Shown here in pieces: positions 27,901-35,236 of a DNA stretch of 59,126 bases (positions are counted from its first letter, which is position 1; each line of letters starts with the position of its first letter). The stretch is from NCBI GenBank assembly GCA_002070455.1, contig MWDG01000013.1, positions 1 to 59,126 on the forward strand, given 5' to 3'. A program made the position numbers and the translations under genes. The notes under the pieces are model-generated. The model was not told the DNA's origin. It did not search any database and saw nothing but the letters and a program-made list of their open reading frames with translations. The DNA is from Deltaproteobacteria bacterium ADurb.Bin151. Its GTDB lineage: Bacteria > Desulfobacterota > Syntrophia > Syntrophales > Smithellaceae.

Positions 27901-29014
27901 TGTGATTGGGTGAGTCAGGTGAAAGTGGATAGCAATAAGTCTCGATTAATCTATTGGTTCTTTGCAGAAAGCGGGTTACTTTGCAGAACTCTTTTGATCG
28001 TTCCGTGGTAAAATGCCAGGCCAGTATAGAAGAGTCTGCTTTGTGGTTTACAGAATCTCCCGCCACAACAAGAAATGAATTTGAGAAATCAAGCGCTACA
28101 CCATTTTTAACCAGAGATGGCCAAACCAATTCAGGAGCAAAAGCTAAAACGGAGGGCAATTGAGGATCGCGTTTTACACATTGCCATGCCAGTGCGGCGG
28201 CATCAAACCCCTTATGAGAAAACCCCTTTTCGGTCACAATAGAAAATGGCAACTTATAGTCAGGGAATGGTGCCATGAATTCCGAATATGAAAATCCGGC
28301 TTGCTTTAGCATTTCTGAAAGCGCCTGGCGCCCGTATGTTTGCGGCTGATTACTTTGATATCGATTCTCAATACCATGCATCGATTTTCCAAAATGGTCT
28401 TCCGGCGCACCGGCGAAATATTTCAGGCCAAGTTGATTCTCAATGGCAATAATCAGTTTGCCCTGCGGCTTGAGCAATGAGCGGACACGCTGAAGCATGG
28501 ACAGCGCCGGATTACCATGACTTATGAATAAATTGGCATATTCAAGAACTCCAATCAAGGTTATAATATCAAATTGCTCATTGCACTGAAACTGTTCAAA
28601 GTTGTCGGCAACTACAGTGACATTTGGCAGATCTCTCGTTCTCGATCTGGCAATAGCAGCGCGCCGGGCACTGCCTTCAAGCGCCAACACATTACCTTTG
28701 CATTCGCCTAAATAACGGGTAATGGCGCCGCAACCTGCGCCAATTTCCAGAATATTCCCATGCAATGATGATTCAAAGGGGCGCAGAATGTTGGCTCTTG
28801 AGTTTGACAAGTGATACAAAGATGGCCAGTCAGTGCAGTTCTGGCGAAGCTCTGTAGATAACACGGTAAAGTCACTTGCTTGCTCGACTATGGCAGCGAT
28901 ACGCTGCTCAACTTCATCACCATCGCTGTAGGTAATGCCGCTAAAGTCAGATTTTGACCAAACGTTTGTTGTGGAATCGAGCCTGTAGCCCCATTCAGAA
29001 AGCTTTAATTTCAT
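21917..29014 (-). CDS. Giant multidomain glycan synthase: methyltransferase + kinase-like + coiled coil + GT2-GT2 + GT4-GT4
   Basis: A 2365-residue single frame. Residues 1-280: SAM methyltransferase (ILEIGAGCGAITRYLGE near 87-103). Residues ~330-520: kinase-like domain, with D448 and N453 in FDLIPQNIIV and D466 in VIDQEW, the spacing of HxDxxxxN and DFG in APH/protein-kinase folds. Residues 573-866: coiled coil of 35- and 14-residue repeats, ending before the STSWRFTIPLR motif. Residues ~1030-1250 and ~1295-1540: two GT2 domains (LSVIMPVYDPP, FLDQDDLLTP; VTIIIPTKDQ, FLNNDIEV). Residues ~1570-1950: GT4 (ESFPRIILEAMAF). Residues ~1980-2340: a second GT4-like domain. The first three parts match the layout of WbdD of E. 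coli O9a, a chain terminator. Its ATG overlaps the wzt1 stop (ATGA), so it is coupled to exporter 1. Predicted role: synthesise, measure and cap a polysaccharide at the inner membrane. Confidence 0.9.
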   Translation of the reverse strand: MKLKLSEWGYRLDSTTNVWSKSDFSGITYSDGDEVEQRIAAIVEQASDFTVLSTELRQNCTDWPSLYHLSNSRANILRPFESSLHGNILEIGAGCGAITRYLGECKGNVLALEGSARRAAIARSRTRDLPNVTVVADNFEQFQCNEQFDIITLIGVLEYANLFISHGNPALSMLQRVRSLLKPQGKLIIAIENQLGLKYFAGAPEDHFGKSMHGIENRYQSNQPQTYGRQALSEMLKQAGFSYSEFMAPFPDYKLPFSIVTEKGFSHKGFDAAALAWQCVKRDPQLPSVLAFAPELVWPSLVKNGVALDFSNSFLVVAGDSVNHKADSSILAWHFTTERSKEFCKVTRFLQRTNRLIETYCYPLSPDSPNHSRRRLLTFRIQEKAKYVQGRPLPQELIHIVTHDGWRIEDVGNFFKKYLEYLVSYASEQGVSLNVSSPESKIPGEYFDLIPQNIIVGHDGKWSVIDQEWVLNENMPVGWLLFRSLLTLINSVTRFGLCTDEFVNTAFGFIKAVFKAMCFSVTEEQMESYGRRELAVQEEVSGKKLDQMLNSWRTTPLQRLNLNQALIERDGLITSLNQIVSNRDEQIVNRDKDIDDLRKALVDRDLQITNLSQIMSNRDEQIANRHKDIDDLREALVDRDLQITSLNQIVSNRDEQIANRHKDIVDLRAALVDNEKQITSLKQIVSNRDEQIANRHKDIVDLRAALVDRDLQITSLNQIVSNRDEQIANRDKDIADLRSTLVAHEEQFAGLNQAVSERDGQIASLTQIVSNRDEQIANRHKDIDDLREALVDHEKQMTGLNQILAERDAQIVSLHQSVAERDGQIHNLNQAVAERDGLMAGLNQIVTERDAQIVTLHQSVAERDGQIALIAGQLNNERATITEILHSTSWRFTIPLRFIGTIFKSATYKFRSVVSHSLRVFYHQMPISEARKTDLKSFIYNHFALLLKNTKSYQHWIVNHPKASPSKVISEAKIPSSEPPDPCSSVSQVIQKVAIPSGEPHDPYDDWIEVNKWNAKRETFLRQRLQEISHAPLLSVIMPVYDPPVEYLNRAIASVCSQVYGNWELCIADDKSQNGEVRSALLKWSETDERIKVCYRETNGNISIATNSAAALAGGSHLVFLDQDDLLTPDALGEIALYIAEKPETDILYSDDDKIDTEGKRFAPQFKPDWSPELLLSYMYFSHAFVVSRSLFQEVGGARIGFEGSQDYDLALRASEKARHVGHIPLVLYHWRVLPNSTASSAKAKPDSMEAGRKAVQDALSRRGLQAAAYQPDWAVESGVGIFSHRFVHNNPPEVTIIIPTKDQVKVLKKCVESILKMTDYPNYEILIIDNDSVEPMTAAYLNKVSAHSNVRVVRICNPAGGFDYAYINNRAVEFARSEYVLFLNNDIEVRRKDWLSQMVGYGQIPGVGATGAKLLYPDRRIQHAGVLIKFYHGMAGHAFKGVSEHETGYLAYPKVLRNYSAVTAACLLTPRKLFIEMGGFDEKDFKVAYNDVDYCGRLLNRGYRVVYTPEAELIHHEGFSRGFCDNPRENVNFRTKYYGKKDRYYNPSLSLDNEYFEVWPRAVFTGEFPKTLKILMCTHNLNHEGAPYSQYEMTVGLKEKGILDPIVFSPVDGPLRALYESRGIRVIINPALGYIFEIAGYRERLKAFTVFIKELGVEMVYANTLINFHVIAAARDAGLPSIWNIRESEPWQYYQEMWGEELAAEAARCFTYPYKVIFVAHTTKQIYKQFEGRHNFHVIYNGLDLNRLLKEAGKYDRKAVREELGIGDDELAILLPGTVCERKGQQDLVRALERLNPDCLKKIKCFIVGDWQTQAPYNQELREMAASLPPEAKNRLSILPISAEIFKYYKIADIFVCSSRIESFPRIILEAMAFNLPIITTPVFGIQEQVCQNVNALFYPPGDYAALADALEKLITDEGMRRRFSENAPFVLRQLETFDEMTDAYAVLFKEGYFSCGRKARMPEAITAYHAGKSAIAGSLRKVTFLTSYKDENSQRFRVYNLIEGLTEASIECAVLKEDFGGSLDGVLDSDLLVVFRVGASDNVRQILDIFKGNGIPTVFDVDDLVFEPESAHLLHGLTTLDKKDRQRTVEGFERLRETLLLCDYSTCTTKTLSKRIESLGKRCFVISNTINKKQFELAQELKRGKKSEDDAKVRIGYFSGTRTHDKDFREVADALYKVMAENPQTEFHLVGILDLDSKFSKFGERLVRQPLMDYFKMLCYLFWMDINLAPLEMNNVFTACKSELKIFEAGLVEIPTIASATDSYAGCITDGANGFLAASKGEWVEKLENLIKDRKLRRRIGQRAEQDFMKKFFIRNSIKDVIGNYKEICRDHGKMVERFGALKRDKIVEVYDDSGVTRNSVTQ
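26417..27298 (-). repeat. In-frame tandem repeat array encoding a heptad coiled coil (six 105-bp units plus six 42-bp units)
   Basis: Six near-identical 105-bp units (35 residues, consensus ITSLNQIVSNRDEQIANR.. then KDIDDLREALVDRDLQ) start at residue 573. The marker GATTCGATAC-like sequence recurs at 27268, 27163, 27058, 26953 and 26848, exactly 105 bp apart, then at 26701 after an extra 42-bp unit. Five more 42-bp units (14 residues, xxxLNQxVAERDxQ) follow to 26417. Every unit is a multiple of seven residues, so the heptad register is never broken. The high DNA identity indicates recent duplication. Confidence 0.93.
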
Positions 29015-30357
29015 AAAGCAACTTCCTTTGCCGTTAGTTCAAGCCCTAAATCAATAAGCCCAAAAAATGTCGTCATAGGTCGCACCTGTATGTGGATGGC
29101 ATCATAACGTCTGTCGTGAGGAATGATGTCCTCGCTCTGTCTCGTTGCTATTCCTAAAGAAATAAAATAGTCTCCAGGAGCAAGTCGACAACAAAAAGAT
29201 GCCCTGGCATAAGCAATCTGACCGTACCGTCCTAATGATTGAATCGCGTCTACGTCCAGAGTTTCTGAATTAACACCATAGACCGTTACACCCTCTTTGG
29301 TTTTTATTGTGATGCCTAATATTGGCCTAACAAGAACATCTAAGAACTTGAATGAAATTGTTAAAATGATGTTTTGACCTGTAGTAATGGCAGAAGGGTA
29401 ACTTTCACCATCTGCAGATAAATCAAAATCCAGGATTGAAGCCCTGCCATCCCCCCAGCGGTATTCGTGCGGATTATAACCGGGACGTGTGGCAAACACA
29501 TCCTCTGAATAGCTCAGCGTAGCTTCATGATTCGGACTATCATCTGCACACTTTGTAGTTGTCAATAACGGAGTGGCTTCAGGTGCTTTTTTTTCTTTGC
29601 CAAACAGCAAGTCCATGTAATAATTAACTATGCGTCGAGGCTCTCCTGCCTCAAAGACCTTGCCATTTTCTAGTAATAATGCACTATTACAGTGCGTCAC
29701 GATTTGTTCGCTCGAATGCGTCACGAGCAAAATACTGCAACCACCGTCCTTGAGCATCTTCAGTTGATTGAAACATTTGGCTTGGAATTTTGCGTCACCT
29801 ACGGCCAGGGCTTCGTCAACAATCAGGATATCTGGAGAAACTTGTGACTGCACTGCAAAAGCAAGTCGAACAACCATACCGCTTGAGTATGTCTTGACTG
29901 GCTGCTCAATAAAATCGCCAATATCGGCAAAAGAAAGAATATCATCAAATTTATCATCAATCTCCTCCCTGCTTAGCCCAAGGATTGATGCATTCATATA
30001 AACATTTTCGCGTCCGGTAAATTCTGGATTGAAACCGGAACCAAGCTCAAGTAACGCTGTTATACGACCATGGGTTTCAATGCTTCCACTTGTCGGCAAA
30101 AGCGTGCCGCAGACCATCTGAAGCAGAGTGGATTTACCTGAACCGTTACGTCCAATAATGCCTACCGTTTCGCCTTTCTTTACCTCAAACGACACATCTT
30201 TGAGCGCCCAAAACTCACGAAAATATTGCTTTGGCTGCTTTCCAAACAGCCGCTGCAAACGCGGAATGATCGACTGCTTAAGGCGATCATTCGGTTTGTT
30301 GTAAATCTGGTAGCACTTGCCGAGGTTTTCTACCTTGACGGCGATTTCAGATGACAT
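29011..30357 (-). CDS. wzt: ABC polysaccharide exporter ATP-binding protein with glycan-binding C-terminus (Wzt, exporter 1)
   Basis: 448 residues. Walker A GRNGSGKST at 69-77, signature TYSSGM, Walker B ILIVDEALAVGD and a switch His in LLVTHSSEQ. The stretch from ~residue 320 (WGDGRASILDF ... QNIILTISFKF) to the end fits the Wzt_C beta-sandwich, which in E. coli O9a binds the modified non-reducing end before export. The ATG at 30357 (MSSEIAVKVENLGKCY) is preferred; upstream in-frame codons lie inside wzm1. It overlaps wzm1 by 11 bases and the giant synthase gene by four, so these three genes form a coupled unit. Confidence 0.93.
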   Translation of the reverse strand: MSSEIAVKVENLGKCYQIYNKPNDRLKQSIIPRLQRLFGKQPKQYFREFWALKDVSFEVKKGETVGIIGRNGSGKSTLLQMVCGTLLPTSGSIETHGRITALLELGSGFNPEFTGRENVYMNASILGLSREEIDDKFDDILSFADIGDFIEQPVKTYSSGMVVRLAFAVQSQVSPDILIVDEALAVGDAKFQAKCFNQLKMLKDGGCSILLVTHSSEQIVTHCNSALLLENGKVFEAGEPRRIVNYYMDLLFGKEKKAPEATPLLTTTKCADDSPNHEATLSYSEDVFATRPGYNPHEYRWGDGRASILDFDLSADGESYPSAITTGQNIILTISFKFLDVLVRPILGITIKTKEGVTVYGVNSETLDVDAIQSLGRYGQIAYARASFCCRLAPGDYFISLGIATRQSEDIIPHDRRYDAIHIQVRPMTTFFGLIDLGLELTAKEVAL

Positions 30358-31198
30358 CGGCAAATCCCTTTCGTGTTCTTTGAAACCAGGCAAAACCCGC
30401 CCAGGCAATGAACAGCCCAACCACCATCATGATGCACCAGTTAGTGGGATCGGGCAGTTTTCCAAGAATTAATACATTTCTCCCCTCTTCAATAATCATG
30501 GCAAGCGGATTGAGCGCCAGCCATAGACGATAGGGCTCCGGCAGTGAATTTATTGGAAAAAAGACTCCGGATATAAATAACAATACGGTTGTTATAATAC
30601 CCGTTATTTGACCGATGTCGCGAATAAAAACTCCCAGCGATGACAGAAACCAGGCAAATCCGATAGTAGTAACGATCAGCGGAAGCATAACGACGGGGAA
30701 AAGCAGCGCGGTAAAAGGGATATGCCCCATAAAAATCAGCTGCGCGACAAATAAAACGACCAGGCTGATTGCAGCATGAAATAGCGCGGAACCAAATGCG
30801 ACCCATGACAGTATATCCAATGGAAAGACTACTTTTTTGACATAGCTTACGTTTGAAAGAATAAGGCCCGGCGCGCGATTAACACATTCAGCAAATAATC
30901 CGTGAATAATCATGCCAACAAAAAGCATAATAGCGAAATCCATTTTACCTTCCTGCATGCTAATACCCCATCGAGCCTTAAATACTACTGAAAAAACAAA
31001 CGTGTAAATAACCAGCATGAGCAGGGGATTGAAAAACGACCATGCAAGCCCCATAATTGAACCACGATATCTCCCCGCTACATCTCGTTTAGCCAAGGTG
31101 AATATGAGGCTTCTATTGAGCCAGAAACTTTTAACCATTGCCGCAAAGGATGTGGGGTGGGCGGCATGAGGATTGATTGCTGTTGGGATATTAGTCAT
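30347..31198 (-). CDS. wzm: ABC-2 polysaccharide exporter permease (Wzm, exporter 1)
   Basis: 283 residues with six predicted membrane helices and the ABC2-type start LIFTLAKRDVAGRYRGSIMG near residues 30-49, then LAWSFFNPLLMLVIYTFVF. ISGVFFPINSLPEPYR and LNPLAMIIEEGRNVL near the C-terminus are standard for Wzm/KpsM-like permeases. With Wzt it exports an undecaprenyl-linked glycan across the inner membrane. The start is ATG 31198; a TTG five codons upstream is possible, and neither has a good ribosome binding site. It is the first gene of the minus-strand run and faces the 1-kb divergent region. Confidence 0.93.
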   Translation of the reverse strand: MTNIPTAINPHAAHPTSFAAMVKSFWLNRSLIFTLAKRDVAGRYRGSIMGLAWSFFNPLLMLVIYTFVFSVVFKARWGISMQEGKMDFAIMLFVGMIIHGLFAECVNRAPGLILSNVSYVKKVVFPLDILSWVAFGSALFHAAISLVVLFVAQLIFMGHIPFTALLFPVVMLPLIVTTIGFAWFLSSLGVFIRDIGQITGIITTVLLFISGVFFPINSLPEPYRLWLALNPLAMIIEEGRNVLILGKLPDPTNWCIMMVVGLFIAWAGFAWFQRTRKGFADVI

Positions 31199-31358
31199 GC
31201 AAAGGACTCGCAATGAATGAATGGTGGATCGAAATCTCTTGATACAGCTCCGCTCTCTGGATTACAAAAGCGCAATCTTTTTAAAAAAAATGTCATGATT
31301 ACGGGAAGAATCGATTGTTCCTAATAATCAGACATAATTTTAAATCGGCTATTTTGAT

Positions 31359-31394
31359 ATCCAGAAGAGCAAGCTCTTTTCTTATCTTCTGGAT
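31359..31394. other. Inverted repeat with nested hairpin
   Basis: ATCCAGAAGA (31359-31368) is exactly complementary to TCTTCTGGAT (31385-31394). An inner AGAGC-AA-GCTCT hairpin is nested within. It lies about 160 bases upstream of wzm1, so it could be a leader RNA structure or a terminator-like attenuator for exporter 1. No T run follows in the minus direction. Confidence 0.5.
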
Positions 31395-31457
31395 TCCTTT
31401 TCCAGTTTTTCATACTTTATAATTTTCAGCAAGTTATAGAGTAATCTAAATTTTTCT

Positions 31458-31486
31458 TTGACGTTCTTCTGGAACGTAAAAATAAT
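31458..31486 (+). promoter_or_regulatory. Candidate sigma-70-type promoter with palindromic spacer
   Basis: TTGACG (31458-31463) and AATAAT (31481-31486) are 17 bp apart, each one mismatch from consensus. The inverted pair ACGTTC/GAACGT (31461-31466, 31472-31477) overlaps the -35 and the spacer and could be an operator. It points toward the plus-strand operon but is almost 770 bases from its first gene, so the link is weak. Confidence 0.35.
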
Positions 31487-31698
31487 AAAAATGTGCAATG
31501 ATATGTTTGGAAATCATATAATTTTTGGTATTAGTAAAATTTTTTTCCACTAAGATTCTAAACAGTAAATTCATTTTGCTCCAGGGAACCACCGCAAAAC
31601 GAAAGATCGCGGCGTGACATCTGTGGCTTTGCATGCATTTCAGGTAAAAAGCATTAAGATTTTTCTTTTTTTATTTTTATGCATTAATATCAATCAGT

Positions 31699-31727
31699 AT
31701 ACATTGTTCATGTGGTGAACAATGTAT
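31699..31727. promoter_or_regulatory. Perfect 12-bp-arm palindrome, possible operator or terminator
   Basis: ATACATTGTTCA (31699-31710) and TGAACAATGTAT (31716-31727) flank the loop TGTGG. A second small palindrome, ATTTTGT-AAT-ACAAAAT, follows at once. The arms are long for chance. Only four T follow on the plus strand, so a protein-binding site is as likely as a terminator. Confidence 0.5.
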
Positions 31728-32251
31728 TTTGTAATACAAAATTAATTAAGCTGTCAAGGAATAAATAATAATGATTTAATGGTTTAGAATAGATAGCCTT
31801 CTCTTTGGGAACTGGAAACCAGGGAAGCCACAATACCCTTCCAAAGGAAGATTGGCCGTTGTTGTGTACAAGGATCGAACAACACATCTTCTTTACTGAA
31901 AGGTTTCTCTTTTTACCAGCGGATGTGGGAATAAAGAAGTTAACCTAGCTTTATGCTGCATAATGCAAACTTAAAGAAGATTTATGATGTCTTGGCTATT
32001 GCTGCCTCACATGGCGGAATTCAAAAGCTTGTTATTTATAAACTTATCATCCATGCTATATATGTTGTGTCTAAAATCTTCTTGACACACTATTTCACGC
32101 CACATATGTTCAAATCCATAAAATGGAAATTATTATCAATTTCGGCGTAAACGTCAGAGGTTTCTGTGGCCTAGCCAGAGCGATGAATGAATGTAGTAGC
32201 GGGACGCGACCCCCTGCAGGTTAGAATGACATTTTTACACCAGTTGGAAGT

Positions 32252-33814
32252 ATGAGCCAAGAATCACAAAAAAATAAATATATACCAGTCAAAATTCTAG
32301 CGTTTTCATGCCTTGTTATTTTCTTACTGTTCACATGGCAAGGAAACAAGGGATTCAATCTGTGGGATGAAGGGTTTCTTTGGTATGGCGTTCAGCGTGT
32401 ATTGTTGGGTGAGGTTCCGATTCTTGACTTCATGGCTTACGACCCTGGCCGATATTATTGGTCGGCGGCAATTTTAAGCATTGTTGGTGACAACGGCATC
32501 ATGAGCTTACGTGCTGCCATAGCCATCTTTCAAGTCCTTGGTTTATTTACGGGGCTGTTATTAATTGCGCAGTCTGAAAAAAGCGAGAGTAAAGATAGCG
32601 CCATCTTTTGGGTCATTTCGGCTGCGACTCTGGTAATGTGGATGTTTCCACGCCATAAGCTTTTTGATATTTCCTTGTCGATAATGCTGATTGGTGTTCT
32701 AACCTTTCTTATCAGGAATCCAAGACCCAAACGCTACATAATTGCAGGCACCTGCGTAGGGTTGATTGCAGTTTTTGGACGTAACCACGGTATGTACGGT
32801 GCTGTCGGTAGTGTTGGGGTTATCGCTTGGCTGACAATTAAAAACCACTCTGGCCCTGTTTTTTTGAAAGGGATCATCCTATGGGGCACAGGGGTTGTAG
32901 TCGGCTTTCTCCCCATTATTTTCATGGTGCTACTGATTCCAGATTTTGCAGTCGCATTCTGGGAAAGCATTCGTTTCTTGTTCGAACAGAAGTTCACGAC
33001 TATACCGTTGCCCGTGCCCTGGCCCTGGGCTGTCAATTTTACTGCCGTCTCTGTTAGTGATGCTTCTCGCGGTGTGTTGGCCGGTCTTTTCTTCGTTGGA
33101 ACGATTGTTTTTGGATGTTTTGCTGTCATATGGGTAGTATATCGCCGACTGAAGAAACAGCCTGTACCACCCGCATTTGTCGCGTCAGCATTTTTGGCTC
33201 TTCCCTATGCGCACTATGCTTTCTCTCGCGCAGATATTGGACACCTCGCCCTTGGCATTTTCCCGCTACTTGTGGGATGCTTGGTTATTTTATCGACAGT
33301 TCAGCCAAGAATCAAATGGCCACTTGCAACAGCTTTATGTGCTGCCAGTTTTTGGGTGATGCATGTGTTTCACCCTGGCTGGCAATGCTTGGCAAGCAAG
33401 CAGTGTGTCGATGTTGAAATCTCCGGTAAAGATCTCCAGATCGATCCTGGTACAGCGAACGACATTGCTTTGCTTCGTCACTTGACCGAGCAATATGCTC
33501 CAAACGGCCAGACCTTTATTGCCGCGCCTTTCTGGCCTGGCGCGTATGCATTGCTAGAGCGCAAATCACCCATGTGGGAGATTTATGCACTTTTCCGTCG
33601 TTCTGAAACCTTTGAGAAAAAAGAAATAAAACGCATCAGAGAGTCAAATCCAGGCTTTGTGTTGATTTTTGATTTTCCGCTTGATGGGCGTGACGATTTG
33701 CGCTTTAAGAACACACACCCTATTATTCATCAATACATTCTGAATAATTTCGAGCCGGTACCAAACCCTCATAATCCGGCGTACCAAATCTACAAAGGAA
33801 GAGGCGCAGACTAA
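32252..33814 (+). CDS. Polytopic membrane protein, GT-C/GT39-like
   Basis: 520 residues with about ten membrane helices in residues 12-395 and a soluble C-terminal domain (~400-520). The first extracytoplasmic loop has [12 protein letters not shown], an acidic W-D-E motif placed like the catalytic Asp of GT-C enzymes, then [11 protein letters not shown] role in moving a sugar from a polyprenyl phosphate to the glycan in the periplasm is likely but not proven. It is the first gene of the plus operon that also codes for a GtrB-like enzyme, the expected maker of its lipid-linked donor. Its TAA overlaps the next ATG by one base (TAATG). Confidence 0.75.
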   Translation: MSQESQKNKYIPVKILAFSCLVIFLLFTWQGNKGFNLWDEGFLWYGVQRVLLGEVPILDFMAYDPGRYYWSAAILSIVGDNGIMSLRAAIAIFQVLGLFTGLLLIAQSEKSESKDSAIFWVISAATLVMWMFPRHKLFDISLSIMLIGVLTFLIRNPRPKRYIIAGTCVGLIAVFGRNHGMYGAVGSVGVIAWLTIKNHSGPVFLKGIILWGTGVVVGFLPIIFMVLLIPDFAVAFWESIRFLFEQKFTTIPLPVPWPWAVNFTAVSVSDASRGVLAGLFFVGTIVFGCFAVIWVVYRRLKKQPVPPAFVASAFLALPYAHYAFSRADIGHLALGIFPLLVGCLVILSTVQPRIKWPLATALCAASFWVMHVFHPGWQCLASKQCVDVEISGKDLQIDPGTANDIALLRHLTEQYAPNGQTFIAAPFWPGAYALLERKSPMWEIYALFRRSETFEKKEIKRIRESNPGFVLIFDFPLDGRDDLRFKNTHPIIHQYILNNFEPVPNPHNPAYQIYKGRGAD

Positions 33815-34105
33815 TGAAAAAAGTAGCCATCCTCCAGTCCAACTACATCCCGTGGAAGGGCTATTTTGACATCATTGCCGCAGTGGATGAGTTTATTCTT
33901 TACGATGACATACAATATACCCGGTGTGACTGGCAAAACCGGAATCAGATCGAAACTCCCCAAGGTGTTCAATGGCTCACTGCTCCTGCTCTGGTTAAGG
34001 GATAAATACCACCAGAAGATTCGCGAAACCGAGATCGATGGCACTGACTGGACGGATACGCATTGGAAAGTATTGCTGCAGAAATATCGCTACGCACCAC
34101 TTTAA
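33814..34105 (+). pseudogene. Broken wbqC-like gene (frameshift and 3' truncation)
   Basis: Frame one gives 63 residues beginning [20 protein letters not shown] and running to [10 protein letters not shown], the typical start of WbqC proteins, then stops at 34003-34005. The sequence continues in another frame as [32 protein letters not shown], the next WbqC segment, and stops at about 34103. WbqC proteins are ~230-240 residues, so the second half is missing. The frameshift lies near 33999-34006 (gttaagggataa). It was translationally coupled to the GT-C-like gene. Confidence 0.85.
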
Positions 34106-34283
34106 GGGAGTAATACTGAACTGAATTATAATATTTAGGTTCTTCCACGCAAACGTCAGTCACAGATGGAGCAGACGTACACTTAAAAAAATAATCATGT
34201 AACAATAACCAATCAAAAATTTTCATGCCTTTAGCACATTTTACAACTTGATAAATGGGGTTTGCAGCTTTATAATATTTAAT

Positions 34284-35216
34284 ATGATCTCTATTATTAT
34301 TCCGGTATACAAAGCGGAAGGGTGTCTCCACGAGCTATACCGACGTCTGAATGTTTCTCTGGAAACCATCACCAGTGAATTTGAAATCATTCTTGTCGAA
34401 GATTGCGGGGGTGATCGATCTTGGGAAATCATAGAGGAGCTTTCAAGGCAGGACCCACGAATCAAAGGGATCCAGTTCAGCCGGAATTTCGGCCAGCACT
34501 TCGGCATCACAGCAGGGCTGGACAGCTGCAACGGAGACTGGATTGTCGTTATGGACTGCGACCTTCAGGATCAGCCTGAAGAGATTCCCCGTCTCTATGC
34601 CAAGGCGCAGGAAGGATTTGACGTTGTTCGGGCACGCCGGGGGAAACGGCAAGATACTTTCCTGAAACGTCTCACTTCCCGCTTGTTCTATAGAGCTTTT
34701 AGTTATCTTGCCGATGTGGATTATGATAGTGAAGTCGGCAATTTCCGAATCGTTTCCCGAAAGGTCGCAGATAGTTTCAGAAACATGCGTGAACAAGTCC
34801 GTCTTTTTCCCGTCATGGTGGACTGGATGGGATTCCCCACGGCAAGCATCGATGTTTCCCATGCGGTGCGGGTGGGAGGAAAAAGCACCTATACCTATCG
34901 AAAACTTTTTCAGCTCGCCATGGGTATCATTGTTTCCAATTCCGACAAGCCCCTGCGTCTGGCTGTCCTCTTCGGCTTCAGCATGGCTGGTCTTTCCTTT
35001 CTATTTGGTCTCTACTTGATTGTCTGGACCCTGCTGAAAGGCTCCCCCGTTACGGGTTGGAGCAGTCTCATCGTATCTATTTATTTCCTCGCCGGCATTA
35101 TCATCGCCCTTTTAGGAATCTTGGGTGTTTATCTGGGAAAAACTTTCGACGAGACAAAGGGGCGCCCCCTATATATCATTCGAAGAAGCACCTTTGATAT
35201 TAACCGGAACGATTAG
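34284..35216 (+). CDS. GtrB/ArnC-like polyprenyl-phosphate glycosyltransferase
   Basis: A 310-residue GT2 protein. MISIIIPVYKAEGCLHELYR at the start, GGDRSWEIIE near 40, NFGQHFGITAGLDSCNG, and the donor site MDCDLQDQPEE. Two C-terminal membrane helices (residues ~230-290) are followed by LGKTFDETKGRPLYIIRR, the standard end of the GtrB/ArnC/DPM family. These enzymes make undecaprenyl-phosphate sugars on the cytoplasmic side. Start: ATG 34284, where the first beta strand begins; the region 34106-34283 before it shows no gene. It probably feeds the GT-C-like protein two genes upstream. Confidence 0.92.
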   Translation: MISIIIPVYKAEGCLHELYRRLNVSLETITSEFEIILVEDCGGDRSWEIIEELSRQDPRIKGIQFSRNFGQHFGITAGLDSCNGDWIVVMDCDLQDQPEEIPRLYAKAQEGFDVVRARRGKRQDTFLKRLTSRLFYRAFSYLADVDYDSEVGNFRIVSRKVADSFRNMREQVRLFPVMVDWMGFPTASIDVSHAVRVGGKSTYTYRKLFQLAMGIIVSNSDKPLRLAVLFGFSMAGLSFLFGLYLIVWTLLKGSPVTGWSSLIVSIYFLAGIIIALLGILGVYLGKTFDETKGRPLYIIRRSTFDINRND

Positions 35217-35236
35217 GGAAAGGGTAATTTAAAAAT

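Larger units (their letters stand above)
31199..32251. other. 1-kb divergent intergenic region, no supported gene
   Basis: It separates wzm1 (minus) from the plus-strand operon. It is AT-rich and contains a candidate plus-strand promoter with an internal palindrome (31458-31486), a long hairpin (31359-31394) and a perfect palindrome (31699-31727). A 65-codon plus frame at 31953-32150 and a 62-codon minus frame at 31446-31634 have no recognisable family and no ribosome binding site. Some of this may be decayed coding sequence. Confidence 0.6.

Noticed and set aside
31446..31634. 62-codon minus-strand frame upstream of wzm1 as a leader gene
   Set aside because: No family resemblance and no ribosome binding site; it overlaps the candidate promoter.
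31953..32150. 65-codon plus-strand frame in the divergent region as a gene
   Set aside because: No ribosome binding site, no recognisable family, and skewed composition in a very AT-rich stretch.
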